Of a stretch of DNA of 64,000 nucleotides, positions 9,336 through 18,043 are shown piece by piece. A program made the translations under genes and the position numbers. The stretch is from contig CCNA01000009.1 in assembly GCA_000824805.1 (NCBI GenBank), positions 1-64,000 on the forward strand. Reading direction: 5' to 3'. The DNA is from Mesorhizobium sp. SOD10. Lineage in GTDB: Bacteria; Pseudomonadota; Alphaproteobacteria; Rhizobiales; Rhizobiaceae. Each line of letters begins with the position of its first letter. Position 1 is the stretch's first letter. The notes beneath the pieces were generated by a model, which saw nothing but the letters and a program-made list of their open reading frames with translations, had not been told where the DNA came from and did no database searches.

Positions 9336-10040
9336 TCAGACAGAGCGCGTGATGCCACCATCGACACGGATGTTCTGGCCCGTGATGTAGGCCGCCCCGT
9401 CCGAAGCGAGGAACGAGATCGTCGCGGCGATCTCCTCCGACGTGCCGTAGCGCTTCATCGGCACGCTGTCGCGGCGCTCATTCGTGGCCGGCAGGCTGTC
9501 GATCCAGCCGGGCAGCACATTGTTCATGCGGATGTTGTCGGCCGCGTAGGTGTCGGCGAAGATCTTGGTGAAGGCGGCAAGCCCGGCGCGCGCCACGGCG
9601 GAAGTCGGGAACATCGGGCTCGGCTCGAACGCCCAGGTGGTCGAGATGTTGATGATCACGCCCGACTTCTGCTTCTGCATCACCGGCGTCACCAGCCGCG
9701 TCGGGCGCACGACGTTGAGGAAATAGGTGTCGATGCCCTTGTGCCAGTCCTCGTCGCTGATCTCGATGATCTGCGCACGCGGGCCGTGGCCAGCGCTGTT
9801 AACCAGCACGTCGATGCGGCCCCAGCGCTCCAGCGCGCCGTCGGTGAGGCGCTTCAGGTCCTCGTTCGACTGGTTGGAGCCGGTGACGCCGAAGCCGCCG
9901 AGCTCCTTGCCCAGAGCCTCGCCTTTGCCGGAGGAGGAGAGCACGCCGACTTTGAAGCCGTCCGCCGCCAGGCGCTTCGCCGCCGCGGCACCCATGCCGC
10001 TGCCGCCTGCCGTGATGAGAGCCACCTTTTCTTCTGTCAT
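9336..10040 (-). CDS. SDR-fold protein with altered catalytic residues
   Basis: This 234-residue Rossmann protein looks like a classical short-chain dehydrogenase: LITAGGSGMG (residues 8-17) replaces TGxxxGxG, VNSAGHG replaces NNAG, Ser133 lies in INIST, and the C-terminus is GQNIRVDGG. The active-site YxxxK is not present. The aligned positions are Ser147 and Arg151 (SAVAR). It may bind a nucleotide without classical reductase activity, or use another proton relay. Its neighbour on the same strand is a class III aminotransferase, 122 bases upstream. Function unknown. Confidence 0.75.
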   Translation of the reverse strand: MTEEKVALITAGGSGMGAAAAKRLAADGFKVGVLSSSGKGEALGKELGGFGVTGSNQSNEDLKRLTDGALERWGRIDVLVNSAGHGPRAQIIEISDEDWHKGIDTYFLNVVRPTRLVTPVMQKQKSGVIINISTTWAFEPSPMFPTSAVARAGLAAFTKIFADTYAADNIRMNNVLPGWIDSLPATNERRDSVPMKRYGTSEEIAATISFLASDGAAYITGQNIRVDGGITRSV

Positions 10041-10162
10041 TTGTCCAACTCCGATTGGTGACGAGGAGCGGGTCCCTCCATCCCCTTGACGGTATCAGCC
10101 CATCTGATCGACGCCATCGGTCATGACTGACCTAGTCGCGCCCGGATGAATGATTTTCGATA

Positions 10163-11500
10163 TCAGGCAGTCTGCCTCAGAGCGTTGGCGAGAGTGGAAG
10201 CGATCCGATCGATCTCATTCTTTTCAACGATCAGCGGCGGCGAGAGCGCGATGATATCGCCGGTTACGCGGATCAGCAGCCCCTTTGTGAAGCATTCGAC
10301 GAAGACATCGTAACCCCGGGTTCCCGCTGCGCTTTCGCGGGGCATCAGCTCAACTGCGCCAACCAATCCGAGATTGCGAATGTCGACGACATTCGGCAGT
10401 CCCTTGAGTGCGTGGAGCGCTTCTTGCCAGTGATCAGCAAGTTCAGACGCGCGCGTGAGGAGGCCCTCCTCCTCATAAATATCGAGCGTCGCAATCCCTG
10501 CCGCGCAGGCGGCTGGATGTCCGGAATATGTGTAGCCGTGAAAGAGTTCGATCTGGTTTTCCGGACCGATCATCAGACCGTCATGGACCTTGCGGCTGGC
10601 GAATACTGCTCCCATAGGGATTGCGCCGTTGGTCAGGCCTTTTGCGGTGGTGACGAGATCCGGCACCACGCCGAAATAGTCTGTGGCGAAAGGTGTGCCG
10701 AGGCGTCCGAAGCCGGTGATCACCTCGTCGAAGATCAGGAGGATGCCATGCTTGTCGGCAATCGCACGTAGCCGCTCCAGATAGCCCTTCGGAGGCAGGA
10801 TGACACCTGCGGAACCGGCCATGGGCTCGATGATGACGGCAGCGATCGTCTCGGCGCCGTGCAGGGCAACCAGGCGTTCAAGATCTTCGGCAAGCTCGAT
10901 GCCATGCGCCGGCAGGCCCTTGGAGAAGGCGTTGCGATCAATGTCGAGCGTATGGCGCATATGGTCGGCGGGGATTTGCGGAAACACCCGTCGATTGTTG
11001 ACGAGGCCGCCGACGGAAATGCCGCCGAAACCAACGCCGTGGTAGCCTTTCTCCCGACCGATGATGCGGGTCCGCGTTCCGTGGCCAATGGCGCGCTGAT
11101 AGGCGATCGCGATCTTCAGAGCAGTGTCGACGGACTCCGAGCCCGACCCGGTGAAGAAGACCCGATCGAGTTGAGCCGCAGGTCCGCCCGGCGCGATCCG
11201 CCCAAGCTTCTCGGCGAACTCGAACGCGATGGGATGGCCCATCTGGAAGGTCGGGGCATAGTCCAGCGTGCGCAACTGTCGATCCACGGCGTCTGCGATA
11301 CGCTTGCGACCGTGACCGGCGTTGACACACCAGAGACCGGCCGTCCCGTCGAGGACCCGATTACCGTCGACATCGGTGTAGTACATGCCCTCCGCGGAGG
11401 CGAGCAGGCGAGGCGCGGCCTTGAACTGGCGGTTCGCCGTGAACGGCATCCAGAAATTGACGAGTGATGGCGTGTTGCCCGATCTGGCTGCGAGGTCCAT
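10163..11500 (-). CDS. Class III aminotransferase, omega-amino acid (beta-alanine)-pyruvate type
   Basis: The 445-residue protein is a fold-type I PLP enzyme with FTGSGSESVDTALK (PLP phosphate site, residues 116-129), YHG near 153, FDEVITGFGR (Asp258 to the PLP nitrogen) and Schiff-base Lys287 in TTAKGLTNG. An N-terminal NFWMPFTANRQFKAAPR segment is typical of beta-alanine/omega-amino acid:pyruvate aminotransferases. It would move the amino group of an omega-amine such as beta-alanine to pyruvate. The ATG at 11500 has AAGGAG eight bases upstream and is better than 11536. It is divergent from an XRE-cupin regulator. Confidence 0.85.
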   Translation of the reverse strand: MDLAARSGNTPSLVNFWMPFTANRQFKAAPRLLASAEGMYYTDVDGNRVLDGTAGLWCVNAGHGRKRIADAVDRQLRTLDYAPTFQMGHPIAFEFAEKLGRIAPGGPAAQLDRVFFTGSGSESVDTALKIAIAYQRAIGHGTRTRIIGREKGYHGVGFGGISVGGLVNNRRVFPQIPADHMRHTLDIDRNAFSKGLPAHGIELAEDLERLVALHGAETIAAVIIEPMAGSAGVILPPKGYLERLRAIADKHGILLIFDEVITGFGRLGTPFATDYFGVVPDLVTTAKGLTNGAIPMGAVFASRKVHDGLMIGPENQIELFHGYTYSGHPAACAAGIATLDIYEEEGLLTRASELADHWQEALHALKGLPNVVDIRNLGLVGAVELMPRESAAGTRGYDVFVECFTKGLLIRVTGDIIALSPPLIVEKNEIDRIASTLANALRQTA

Positions 11501-11639
11501 CGAGAATTCTCCTTGAGATGGGATTACTTCGGCCATTTCGGCAATGCGAACAAGTCCTTTTCTACTCTTGTCTAAGCCATTGAAATTGCGAAACCGAAGG
11601 CATAAACGTTCGATATCTTAAGCAGGTTGAAAGTTGGTC

Positions 11640-12188
11640 ATGTCCGTCGATATCGGCAATCGCCTCCGCCACTTGCGGATGCTTCACAATCTGTCTCAGC
11701 GCGAACTGGCCAAGAGGTCAGGGGTCACCAATTCGACGATCTCCCTGATTGAGTCCAACTCGACCAACCCTTCGGTGGGCGCGCTCAAGCGGGTACTGGA
11801 TGGCATTCCGATCGGACTGGCCGAGTTCTTCGCTTTCGAGCCCGAGCGTCCTCGAAAGGCCTTCTATGCGGCGGATGAGCTTGTCGAAATCGGCAAGGGG
11901 CCGATCTCGTATCGCCAGGTCGGCGAGAGCCTCTTTGGCCGGAGCCTGCAGATCCTGAAGGAGTGCTATCAGCCTCGGGCCGATACCGGCAAAGTGCCGC
12001 TCATGCACGAAGGCGAGGAAGGCGGCATCGTACTTTCGGGCCGTCTCGAAGTCAGCGTTGATGATGAAAGGCGCATCCTCGGTCCTGGTGACGCTTATTA
12101 TTTCGACAGCCGCCGCCCGCACCGGTTCCGATGCGTCGGCGCGGTCCCCTGCGAGGTGATCAGCGCTTGCACTCCGCCGACTTTCTAG
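11640..12188 (+). CDS. XRE-family regulator with C-terminal cupin (PuuR-like)
   Basis: The 182-residue protein has an N-terminal XRE helix-turn-helix (about residues 5-60: LRHLRMLHNLSQRELAKRSG, then TNSTISLIESN) and a C-terminal small cupin barrel (HEGEEGGIVLSGRLEV, then PGDAYYFDSRRPHRF). PuuR-like members sense amines or amino acids with the cupin domain. It is transcribed away from the class III aminotransferase, 139 bases between starts, so it probably controls that gene. The intervening DNA is AT-rich, but I cannot name an operator. Confidence 0.85.
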   Translation: MSVDIGNRLRHLRMLHNLSQRELAKRSGVTNSTISLIESNSTNPSVGALKRVLDGIPIGLAEFFAFEPERPRKAFYAADELVEIGKGPISYRQVGESLFGRSLQILKECYQPRADTGKVPLMHEGEEGGIVLSGRLEVSVDDERRILGPGDAYYFDSRRPHRFRCVGAVPCEVISACTPPTF

Positions 12189-12370
12189 GATTTGCCATAC
12201 CCTCGTGGGACGTCCTTACGATCCTCGCGAGCACGCGATCGAGCGTGGCGTGCAGTGCCCCGACGCCGCCATGCTTTTCGAAGTCATTTTGACTTGTTGG
12301 TTCAGTCCGCCCTTGGTCAGCGGAAATGTCGTCGATATCTGCAGACCGGTGAGTGGGCCATCCGCCCGGA

Positions 12371-14092
12371 TCACCGAGACAGCCAGCTTGGGAGCGTGGT
12401 TTCCACGCAGCCGTCGCAGGCCGCGTCAACGCACCTCCCGAGGCTCCCGAAATGGAAGCCTTTGCTCACGGCGGCGCGGCCGTAATGCGCGTATTTGCCG
12501 GAGTTCGTGATGATGTTTCTCACTTCGCGTGCGACAATGGGTTCCCCGATCAAACACCAGCACGTGTCGTTCATGAACCTGCCGCCGAAGTCCGAGATCG
12601 TTTTGACGTAGCCCGCGGCCTCGGCCTTTTCGAAAATGTCGCGTCCACATGTTACGATCAGGGTGACACCGTCCGCTTTCTTGCGGCCAGCGCAAAGCCG
12701 TGAGAGACGTTCGCATTCGGTGAGTGAGAAGTGCGGATTACCGAGTGAAACAAGATCGACATCGGACGTACCGGCGCTATTCAGTTCGTGCCACGTTTCC
12801 CTTAGCTCGTCGATGGTGACGATGTGATGGCGTACTGAACTTGAACCTCCAGTCGCTTGCTCAATTGACAGCGCCTCCGGTGTGATACCCACTATGTGGA
12901 ACATCGCCGCCGCGGAGGTTGTGGCGAATGCCGCACCGAAGGCCTTCAGATCGTCGTGGGAAAGCATGAGTCCCTCGAGGCCGACGATGACGGGAATGTC
13001 GTTCGGTGCGATCTTGCCGATGCAGTATCCCAGCACCGGCCAATAAGAGTCGTCCGGCTCGTGGGGGCGCGGCACGGCGATGCTTAGAGTAGCGAAGCGC
13101 TTGCCCCCAATGTGGCAGTCGGCGTTCGGTGCGCGCCCGGTAATGGCGACGAGGATGTCGAGGTAATCGGGATACTTCATGGTGCGCGCGCCGAGCACCG
13201 AATTGGCAAAGACGACGGCATTGGATTCTGCCCAGGCGATCTGCTGGCCGAACAGGGGAGCGCCGTCGAGCAGATAGGGTGCGCACGTATAGGTCGGCGT
13301 GACGCCCATCGCAACGTAGGTCTCTGCGAGCTCGTCCGACGGCAATCCGAGCTTCGCGTCGACGCCGAGTTCTTTCCATCGACGGCGGTCGACACAAAGC
13401 GCGTTCATGGACGAGGGCACTCGTACGCTGCCGCCAAGCTCGAGCAGCTTTTTCGCGAATAGCACTCCCCCTGGACCGTGATAGAAGCAACCGTCGATAT
13501 GTGCCATGTCGACGTCGATCAGGCTACTGGCACCTTCGAGCCGTGCGGTTCGTATGATGATCCGCATCGCGATCTTGCCTGCTTCCCCGTGTGCCCCAGC
13601 AAGGAAGCGTCCGTCCTCCTCAGTCAGTTCGAAGCCTTCGAGATCGAGGGCCGGCAATTCGCGTTCGGCCATGATCGGCGGCGGTTGGGTGTCGAACAGT
13701 TCCACAGACCCGTCCTTAACGATGGCGTGGCGCGCCGCAGCGAGCGAGGCGAAGTCCTCCGGCGACAGGCGCACGATCGGGATGCCTCTTTGGAATAGTT
13801 CCTTTGCGATGATAACACCCAGGGTAAGAATGGTTTCCTTGTGCTGGAAGACCAGCGCCTTCGGCGCGTGGCCGTTCATGAGGAGTTCGAGGATCGCCAA
13901 GCTGCCAGCGCATGATCCTCTCCCGCTTGGAATGACCAGAATCTTTCCGCGCAAGCTCTGGCCGTAGAGGGGATGATGGGGGTCGATGACCTTGCCTGTC
14001 TCGGAATTGACCCCTCCCATGAAGCTAAGGCCTACTGCCGCGAATAGGACTTCCCCGGACACCGCTCCGGGCACGAGACATTCTCCAATCAT
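12371..14092 (-). CDS. lhpI: Aconitase X, cis-3-hydroxy-L-proline dehydratase type (fused swivel + catalytic domains)
   Basis: The 573-residue protein starts with the aconitase-X swivel domain (about residues 1-130: MIGECLVPGAVSGEVLF, then IPSGRGSCAGS) and continues with the large catalytic domain (ALDLEGFELTEEDGRFLAG onwards; NALCVDRRRW; FGQQIAWAESNAVVFANSVLGART). Fused bacterial AcnX proteins are known cis-3-hydroxy-L-proline dehydratases giving pyrroline-2-carboxylate. The start at 14092 is supported by GGGAGG eight bases upstream; the in-frame extension to 14194 is not. It is divergent from an Aap-type transporter operon and separated from it by duplicated operator modules. Confidence 0.85.
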   Translation of the reverse strand: MIGECLVPGAVSGEVLFAAVGLSFMGGVNSETGKVIDPHHPLYGQSLRGKILVIPSGRGSCAGSLAILELLMNGHAPKALVFQHKETILTLGVIIAKELFQRGIPIVRLSPEDFASLAAARHAIVKDGSVELFDTQPPPIMAERELPALDLEGFELTEEDGRFLAGAHGEAGKIAMRIIIRTARLEGASSLIDVDMAHIDGCFYHGPGGVLFAKKLLELGGSVRVPSSMNALCVDRRRWKELGVDAKLGLPSDELAETYVAMGVTPTYTCAPYLLDGAPLFGQQIAWAESNAVVFANSVLGARTMKYPDYLDILVAITGRAPNADCHIGGKRFATLSIAVPRPHEPDDSYWPVLGYCIGKIAPNDIPVIVGLEGLMLSHDDLKAFGAAFATTSAAAMFHIVGITPEALSIEQATGGSSSVRHHIVTIDELRETWHELNSAGTSDVDLVSLGNPHFSLTECERLSRLCAGRKKADGVTLIVTCGRDIFEKAEAAGYVKTISDFGGRFMNDTCWCLIGEPIVAREVRNIITNSGKYAHYGRAAVSKGFHFGSLGRCVDAACDGCVETTLPSWLSR

Positions 14093-14177
14093 CGCTATGC
14101 CTCCCTGTTCCGCATCAGTCGCGTAGGTGCGTTGCCGCCCGCCACCTGTTGCCGTCGCAGCCACTATTAATTTTCCA

Positions 14178-14237
14178 CTTGATTTTGTCGACACTAAGAC
14201 GGCATATTTATCAAGTCGACACTGAGACGACAGAACG
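14178..14237 (+). promoter_or_regulatory. Promoter/operator module 1: two TTGTCGAC-N5-GACGACAA-like sites
   Basis: A TTGATT box (14179-14184) and a CATATT box (14203-14208) are 18 bases apart. Between them lies an imperfect inverted repeat, GTCGAC-ACTAA-GACGGC, at 14187-14203. A second site, GTCGAC-ACTGA-GACGAC, lies at 14215-14231, 28 bases further on. The layout suggests a plus-strand promoter repressed by a GntR/FCD dimer. The regulator is inferred from similar sites beside two GntR genes in this window. Confidence 0.6.
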
Positions 14238-14298
14238 ACGGGAGACTTAGCCGAAATGTTTGGAGGATTGGCTAAGCCGCCATGTGGCTAATTTTCGC

Positions 14299-14358
14299 TT
14301 GACTTCTGTCGACATTAGAACGACTAATCGGCAAGTCGACATTAGAACGACAATTGAT
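14299..14358 (+). promoter_or_regulatory. Promoter/operator module 2, duplicated copy of module 1
   Basis: The layout repeats 121 bases downstream of module 1. TTGACT is at 14299-14304, a weaker ACTAAT at 14323-14328, GTCGAC-ATTAG-AACGAC at 14308-14324 and GTCGAC-ATTAG-AACGAC again at 14335-14351. The two sites are 27 bases apart. It probably controls the transporter operon starting at 14681. Confidence 0.6.
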
Positions 14359-14416
14359 TGGCCGAAGATGCCAACGACGGGAACTGCGCGGAACCGCGCA
14401 AAACAAGGGTGAGGCA

Positions 14417-14620
14417 ATGAAAACGGGCAATGACCCGCTGAAGGTCGCGCTGTTCTTACCTTTCGATCACGCGTCGAAGGGCAGCCCCCGTAATTTTCTG
14501 ATGACTTTGTTTGCGCGTCGCCGGCAAGGCCTGCGGTCGCATTCCTCGCGCCAGTTGCCGCTACCGAAAGTGTCGGCTCACGGCTCGGACCGAACGGAAA
14601 TGGGGTCGCGGCGGACTTGA
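14417..14620 (+). CDS. Small hypothetical ORF or truncated gene start
   Basis: An ATG with GGTGAGG just upstream opens a 67-residue frame beginning MKTGNDPLKVALFLPFDHAS. The first 25 or so residues look protein-like (KVALFLPF resembles the start of flavin-dependent luciferase-like or hydrolase proteins), but the rest is Arg/Ser-rich and unlike a protein. It could be a leader-like ORF, or the stump of a gene lost before the transporter operon. I do not recognise it. Confidence 0.3.
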   Translation: MKTGNDPLKVALFLPFDHASKGSPRNFLMTLFARRRQGLRSHSSRQLPLPKVSAHGSDRTEMGSRRT

Positions 14621-14680
14621 AGCCGAGGTGCGGCCCAAGCAACTCAAATTCAGTGTCACATCCAAGGAGGACTGGGAATA

Positions 14681-15715
14681 ATGAAAAACTATCTTAAATT
14701 GGCCATTGCCGTAGCGTCACTGACTGGCGCGGCTTGCCAGATCGCAGCTGCGACCCCCGGCGATACCCTCAAGGCCGTCCAGGCGCGCGGCTATCTCAAT
14801 TGCACGTCGAGCGACGGCAACTTCGAAGGTTTCGCAGAAGTCGATGCCCAAGGCAAATGGCACGGTCTTGATATCGACTATTGCCGCGCGATCGCCACCG
14901 CAATTTTCGGTTCCGACGAGAAACTCAAGCTCATCCCCGTGAGTTGGGCGCAACGTTTTCCCGCCCTTCAATCCGGTGATCTCGATCTCGTGGTCAAGGC
15001 GACGGGCTGGTTGTTCAGTCGCGATACCGAACTCGGCCTTCAGTTCAGCATGCCTTACTTCATTGGCGTCACGACGTTCATGGCCCACAAGGACCTGAAC
15101 GCAAAATCGCTGGCTGACCTGCAGGGCGGCACTGTATGTATTGCCGGCGGGACGAGCACGGAAAAGCTCGTCAGTGACTATATCAAAACGAACAAATACG
15201 ACGTCAAAGTCGTGACGTTCGAAAAGAATACCGAAGCCGCGGCAGCCTATTTTGCAAATCGTTGCGACGCTTATTCCGAGTGGGGTCCGATCGTTGCGGC
15301 CACTAGGGCAACCTCGGCCGACCCTGACAACCACGTCATTCTGTCCGACTCCATTTCCCTGGAGCCTGAATCCATCACGGTGCGCCAGGGCGACGATTCC
15401 TGGGTGGACCTCGTCAATTGGGTGATCGCAGCGCAGCGCGTAGCCGAAGAGAATGGCGTGACCAGCGCAAACGTCGACCAGATGAAGGCCAATCCTCCGA
15501 ACACGGTCGTCGGCAAGCTGCTGGGCGCGACGCCTGGTTTTGGCGCCCGTCTCGGCCTCAAGGACGACTGGGGCTACAACGTCATCAAGAAATTCGGCAA
15601 TGCCGAAGAAATGTACAACCGCAATTTCGGCACGGGATCTCGCTACAAGCTGCCGCGCGCGCTGAACTCGCCGTGGAACAAGGGCGGGGTGTTCTTCGCT
15701 CCGGTTCTCGACTGA
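14681..15715 (+). CDS. Amino-acid ABC transporter substrate-binding protein (AapJ/BztA type)
   Basis: The 344-residue periplasmic protein has a signal peptide (about residues 1-23, ending in QIAAA) and the family 3 solute-binding fold: GYLNCTSSDGNFEGFAEVD, WHGLDIDYCRAIA, and LVVKATGWLFSRD. This AapJ/BztA layout belongs to general or polar amino-acid uptake systems of alphaproteobacteria. AAGGAGGACTGGGAAT precedes the ATG. It is the first gene of an operon with two permeases and, further down, its ATPase. The ligand is unknown; the operon suggests an amino or imino acid derivative. Confidence 0.85.
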   Translation: MKNYLKLAIAVASLTGAACQIAAATPGDTLKAVQARGYLNCTSSDGNFEGFAEVDAQGKWHGLDIDYCRAIATAIFGSDEKLKLIPVSWAQRFPALQSGDLDLVVKATGWLFSRDTELGLQFSMPYFIGVTTFMAHKDLNAKSLADLQGGTVCIAGGTSTEKLVSDYIKTNKYDVKVVTFEKNTEAAAAYFANRCDAYSEWGPIVAATRATSADPDNHVILSDSISLEPESITVRQGDDSWVDLVNWVIAAQRVAEENGVTSANVDQMKANPPNTVVGKLLGATPGFGARLGLKDDWGYNVIKKFGNAEEMYNRNFGTGSRYKLPRALNSPWNKGGVFFAPVLD

Positions 15716-15724
15716 TCGGACCGA

Positions 15725-15752
15725 TGTCCCGCCGGCGAAAGTCGGCGGGACA
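15725..15752 (+). other. Intercistronic hairpin between binding protein and permease
   Basis: TGTCCCGCCG (15725-15734) and CGGCGGGACA (15743-15752) form a perfect 10-bp stem with an 8-base loop, directly after the binding-protein stop. There is no T run. Such hairpins often stabilise the upstream mRNA so that the binding protein is made in excess. Confidence 0.7.
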
Positions 15753-15800
15753 TCCCGCACGCACAGGACAAATCCCGACACGCGCCAGGGGATCGCAGCG

Positions 15801-16937
15801 ATGATCAGAATGATCGGAAACCGCAGATACCGGAACGCCGCGCTGCAGCTGGTGTTCGTCGCATTTATCATCACAATCGTGATTGTTGGGGTGACGACGA
15901 CCCGGCATAATCTGCAGGTGCAGGGGGTCTCCATGGGATGGGACTTCCTACATTACTCCACGGGATCGACCATCTCGTTCAGCCTGATTGATTATGACAT
16001 CAACTCGACCTTCGCCCGTGCGCTGCTGGTCGGTTTCGTCAATACGATCTTTCTCGGCGTCATTTCCGTTTCCCTGGCGGTGATTCTGGGCACGATCATC
16101 GGCACGGCGCGCCTGTCAAAGCACAAGCTCGTCAATTTGATGGGCGCTACCTATGTCCAGGTTTTTCGGAATATCCCGCTGATCTTGCAGGCGTTTTTCT
16201 GGTATTCCTTGATCGCGCACCTGCCTTCGCCGCGCTCCGCGATCGCTTTGCCGGGCAGCATCTACATTGCTAACCGCGGGATTTCCTTTCCCTGGCTGAA
16301 CGTGGAGCCTTGGCACGTGGTGCTTGCGGCAGCTTTCTTGGTGGCTGGAATCATACTGACCGTCTCGTCGCTCCGACGCACGGCGCGTTCTACAGCTCTT
16401 GTTTGGCTTGCCGCGGGCCTGATATGCGCTGCCGTCGCGCTCGCCATGGGCCGGCTCGATGGACTGCCACTTGTCGATCTGCCGCGCGCCAAAGGGCTTC
16501 GCTTTGTCGGAGGTGCGACAATGGTGCCGGAGTTGAGTGCCGCTATCGTTGCCATCTCGCTGTTTGGCGCAGCCTATGTCGCGGAAATCGTCCGCGCTGG
16601 CTTCCTGGCGATCCCGACAGGGCTAACCGAGGCGGCGTATGCTCTCGGCCTGCGCAACTGGGATACGTTCTGGCGCATCCGGTTGCCGCTGATGATCCGC
16701 AAAATACTGCCGACCATGACCAACCAGATCATCTGGCTGATGAAAGCCACGACAATCGGTATCGCAATCGGTTTTTCGGACTACTTCGGAGTCATCGCCA
16801 ATTCGATCAATCATTCCGGTCAAACGCTGACGCTGATCTTTCTCCTGATCATCGGGTTCTGGGCCATCAACATGTCAATCGCCTTCGTCATGAACGCCAT
16901 CAATCGTTCAATCGCTTTGCCGGGGCATAAGAAATGA
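15801..16937 (+). CDS. Amino-acid ABC transporter permease (AapQ/BztB type)
   Basis: The 378-residue inner-membrane protein starts with a transmembrane segment (LQLVFVAFIITIVIVGVTT). It then has several more helices and the EAA loop EAAYALGLRNWDTFWRIRLP near residue 275 that contacts the ATPase. The long insert between the first helices and the core is typical of AapQ/BztB permeases. Its stop overlaps the next start (ATGA at 16934-16937), so the two permeases are translationally coupled. Confidence 0.85.
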   Translation: MIRMIGNRRYRNAALQLVFVAFIITIVIVGVTTTRHNLQVQGVSMGWDFLHYSTGSTISFSLIDYDINSTFARALLVGFVNTIFLGVISVSLAVILGTIIGTARLSKHKLVNLMGATYVQVFRNIPLILQAFFWYSLIAHLPSPRSAIALPGSIYIANRGISFPWLNVEPWHVVLAAAFLVAGIILTVSSLRRTARSTALVWLAAGLICAAVALAMGRLDGLPLVDLPRAKGLRFVGGATMVPELSAAIVAISLFGAAYVAEIVRAGFLAIPTGLTEAAYALGLRNWDTFWRIRLPLMIRKILPTMTNQIIWLMKATTIGIAIGFSDYFGVIANSINHSGQTLTLIFLLIIGFWAINMSIAFVMNAINRSIALPGHKK

Positions 16938-18028
16938 AAGCGGAAACGACACTGACCGACATCGAGCTGCCGCCGACGCAGCAGGCCAAGTTCATTCCTG
17001 ATCTTCGCCGGGATTACTTTTCGACAACCGGCCGGTCGCTCGTCACGCTTGTTTGCCTGGCCTTGATCGCATACCTGGTCTGGTCTTTCATCGATTGGGC
17101 CTTGCTTCGGTCGGTTTGGGCTGGGACACCCGAGGACTGCCACAAAGCCAGCGGGGCATGCTGGGCGGTCGTGACTGATCGCTATCGCCTGATCCTGTTC
17201 GGCCTCTACCCATATGAAGAGCAGTGGCGTTCGGCCTTGGCGTGTCTTGCGATACTTGCCACAGTTGTTCTCTCCTGCATTCCCCTGTTCTGGTCGGCAA
17301 GGCTGCTGCCCATCATCTGGCTCGCCGGATACGGCACCTTCTACTATTTGATGAAAGGCGGGATCTTCGGCCTGCCGATTATCCTGGAGACGCAGTGGGG
17401 CGGCCTGGCACTCACGACATTCGTATTCTCATCCACCTTTGTGATCGGTATGCCGCTCGCAATCATCCTGGCGTTGCTCCGCCGGTCGAAATTGCCCGTG
17501 ATTTCGTCGCTGACCGCGCTCTTCATCGATGGCGTGCGTTCGCTGCCGTTGCTGTCCATACTTTTCACGGCCGCCATCATCCTGCCCTTTGCACTGCCCG
17601 ACTTCCTGGTGGGAGATAAGCTTTACCGGGTGATCCTCGGCTCGGCGCTTTTCTTTGCCGTCTATCAGGCGGAGATCCTGCGGAGCGGCATCCAGTCGCT
17701 CCCGGCAGGCCAGGAGGAAGCCGCGGCCGCGCTCGGCCTGAACTATTGGCAGACAATTTCGCGCATTATCCTGCCGCAAGCATTCCGACTCGCGCTGCCG
17801 CCGACCATCAACCAGGTGGTCATTGCGTTCATGGAGACATCCCTCATTGTCATCCTTGGCTTCTTCGAGGTCACTGCGTCTGGCAACGCGGCCTTTACGG
17901 CAGGCGGCTGGAATTCGTTCTTCGCGGAGGTCTATTTCTTCGTCGCGCTGATTTACTTCACCTTCACCTTCTCGCTCTCGCGATATGGCGCCTATCTGGA
18001 GCGATCGCTCAAGGTCTCGTCGCGTTGA
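16934..18028 (+). CDS. Amino-acid ABC transporter permease (AapM/BztC type)
   Basis: This is the second permease of the system, 364 residues. A cytoplasmic N-terminus is followed by transmembrane helices (SLVTLVCLALIAYLVWSFI and others) and the EAA loop EEAAAALGLNYWQTISRIILP near residue 255. It would pair with the AapQ-type subunit. The ATPase is not the next gene, as it usually is, but lies 3.7 kb downstream after two enzyme genes. Confidence 0.85.
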   Translation: MKAETTLTDIELPPTQQAKFIPDLRRDYFSTTGRSLVTLVCLALIAYLVWSFIDWALLRSVWAGTPEDCHKASGACWAVVTDRYRLILFGLYPYEEQWRSALACLAILATVVLSCIPLFWSARLLPIIWLAGYGTFYYLMKGGIFGLPIILETQWGGLALTTFVFSSTFVIGMPLAIILALLRRSKLPVISSLTALFIDGVRSLPLLSILFTAAIILPFALPDFLVGDKLYRVILGSALFFAVYQAEILRSGIQSLPAGQEEAAAALGLNYWQTISRIILPQAFRLALPPTINQVVIAFMETSLIVILGFFEVTASGNAAFTAGGWNSFFAEVYFFVALIYFTFTFSLSRYGAYLERSLKVSSR

Positions 18029-18043
18029 AGGCGTCGCGGATCA

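Noticed and set aside
9030..10061. 343-residue plus-strand frame opposite the SDR gene
   Set aside because: The SDR motifs on the minus strand are clear, and this frame has low-complexity Arg/Ala composition.
14093..14680. Repeated blocks upstream of the Aap operon as a CRISPR array or IS ends
   Set aside because: The repeats are short operator palindromes arranged as two promoter modules; spacing and content do not fit CRISPR repeats or IS inverted repeats.
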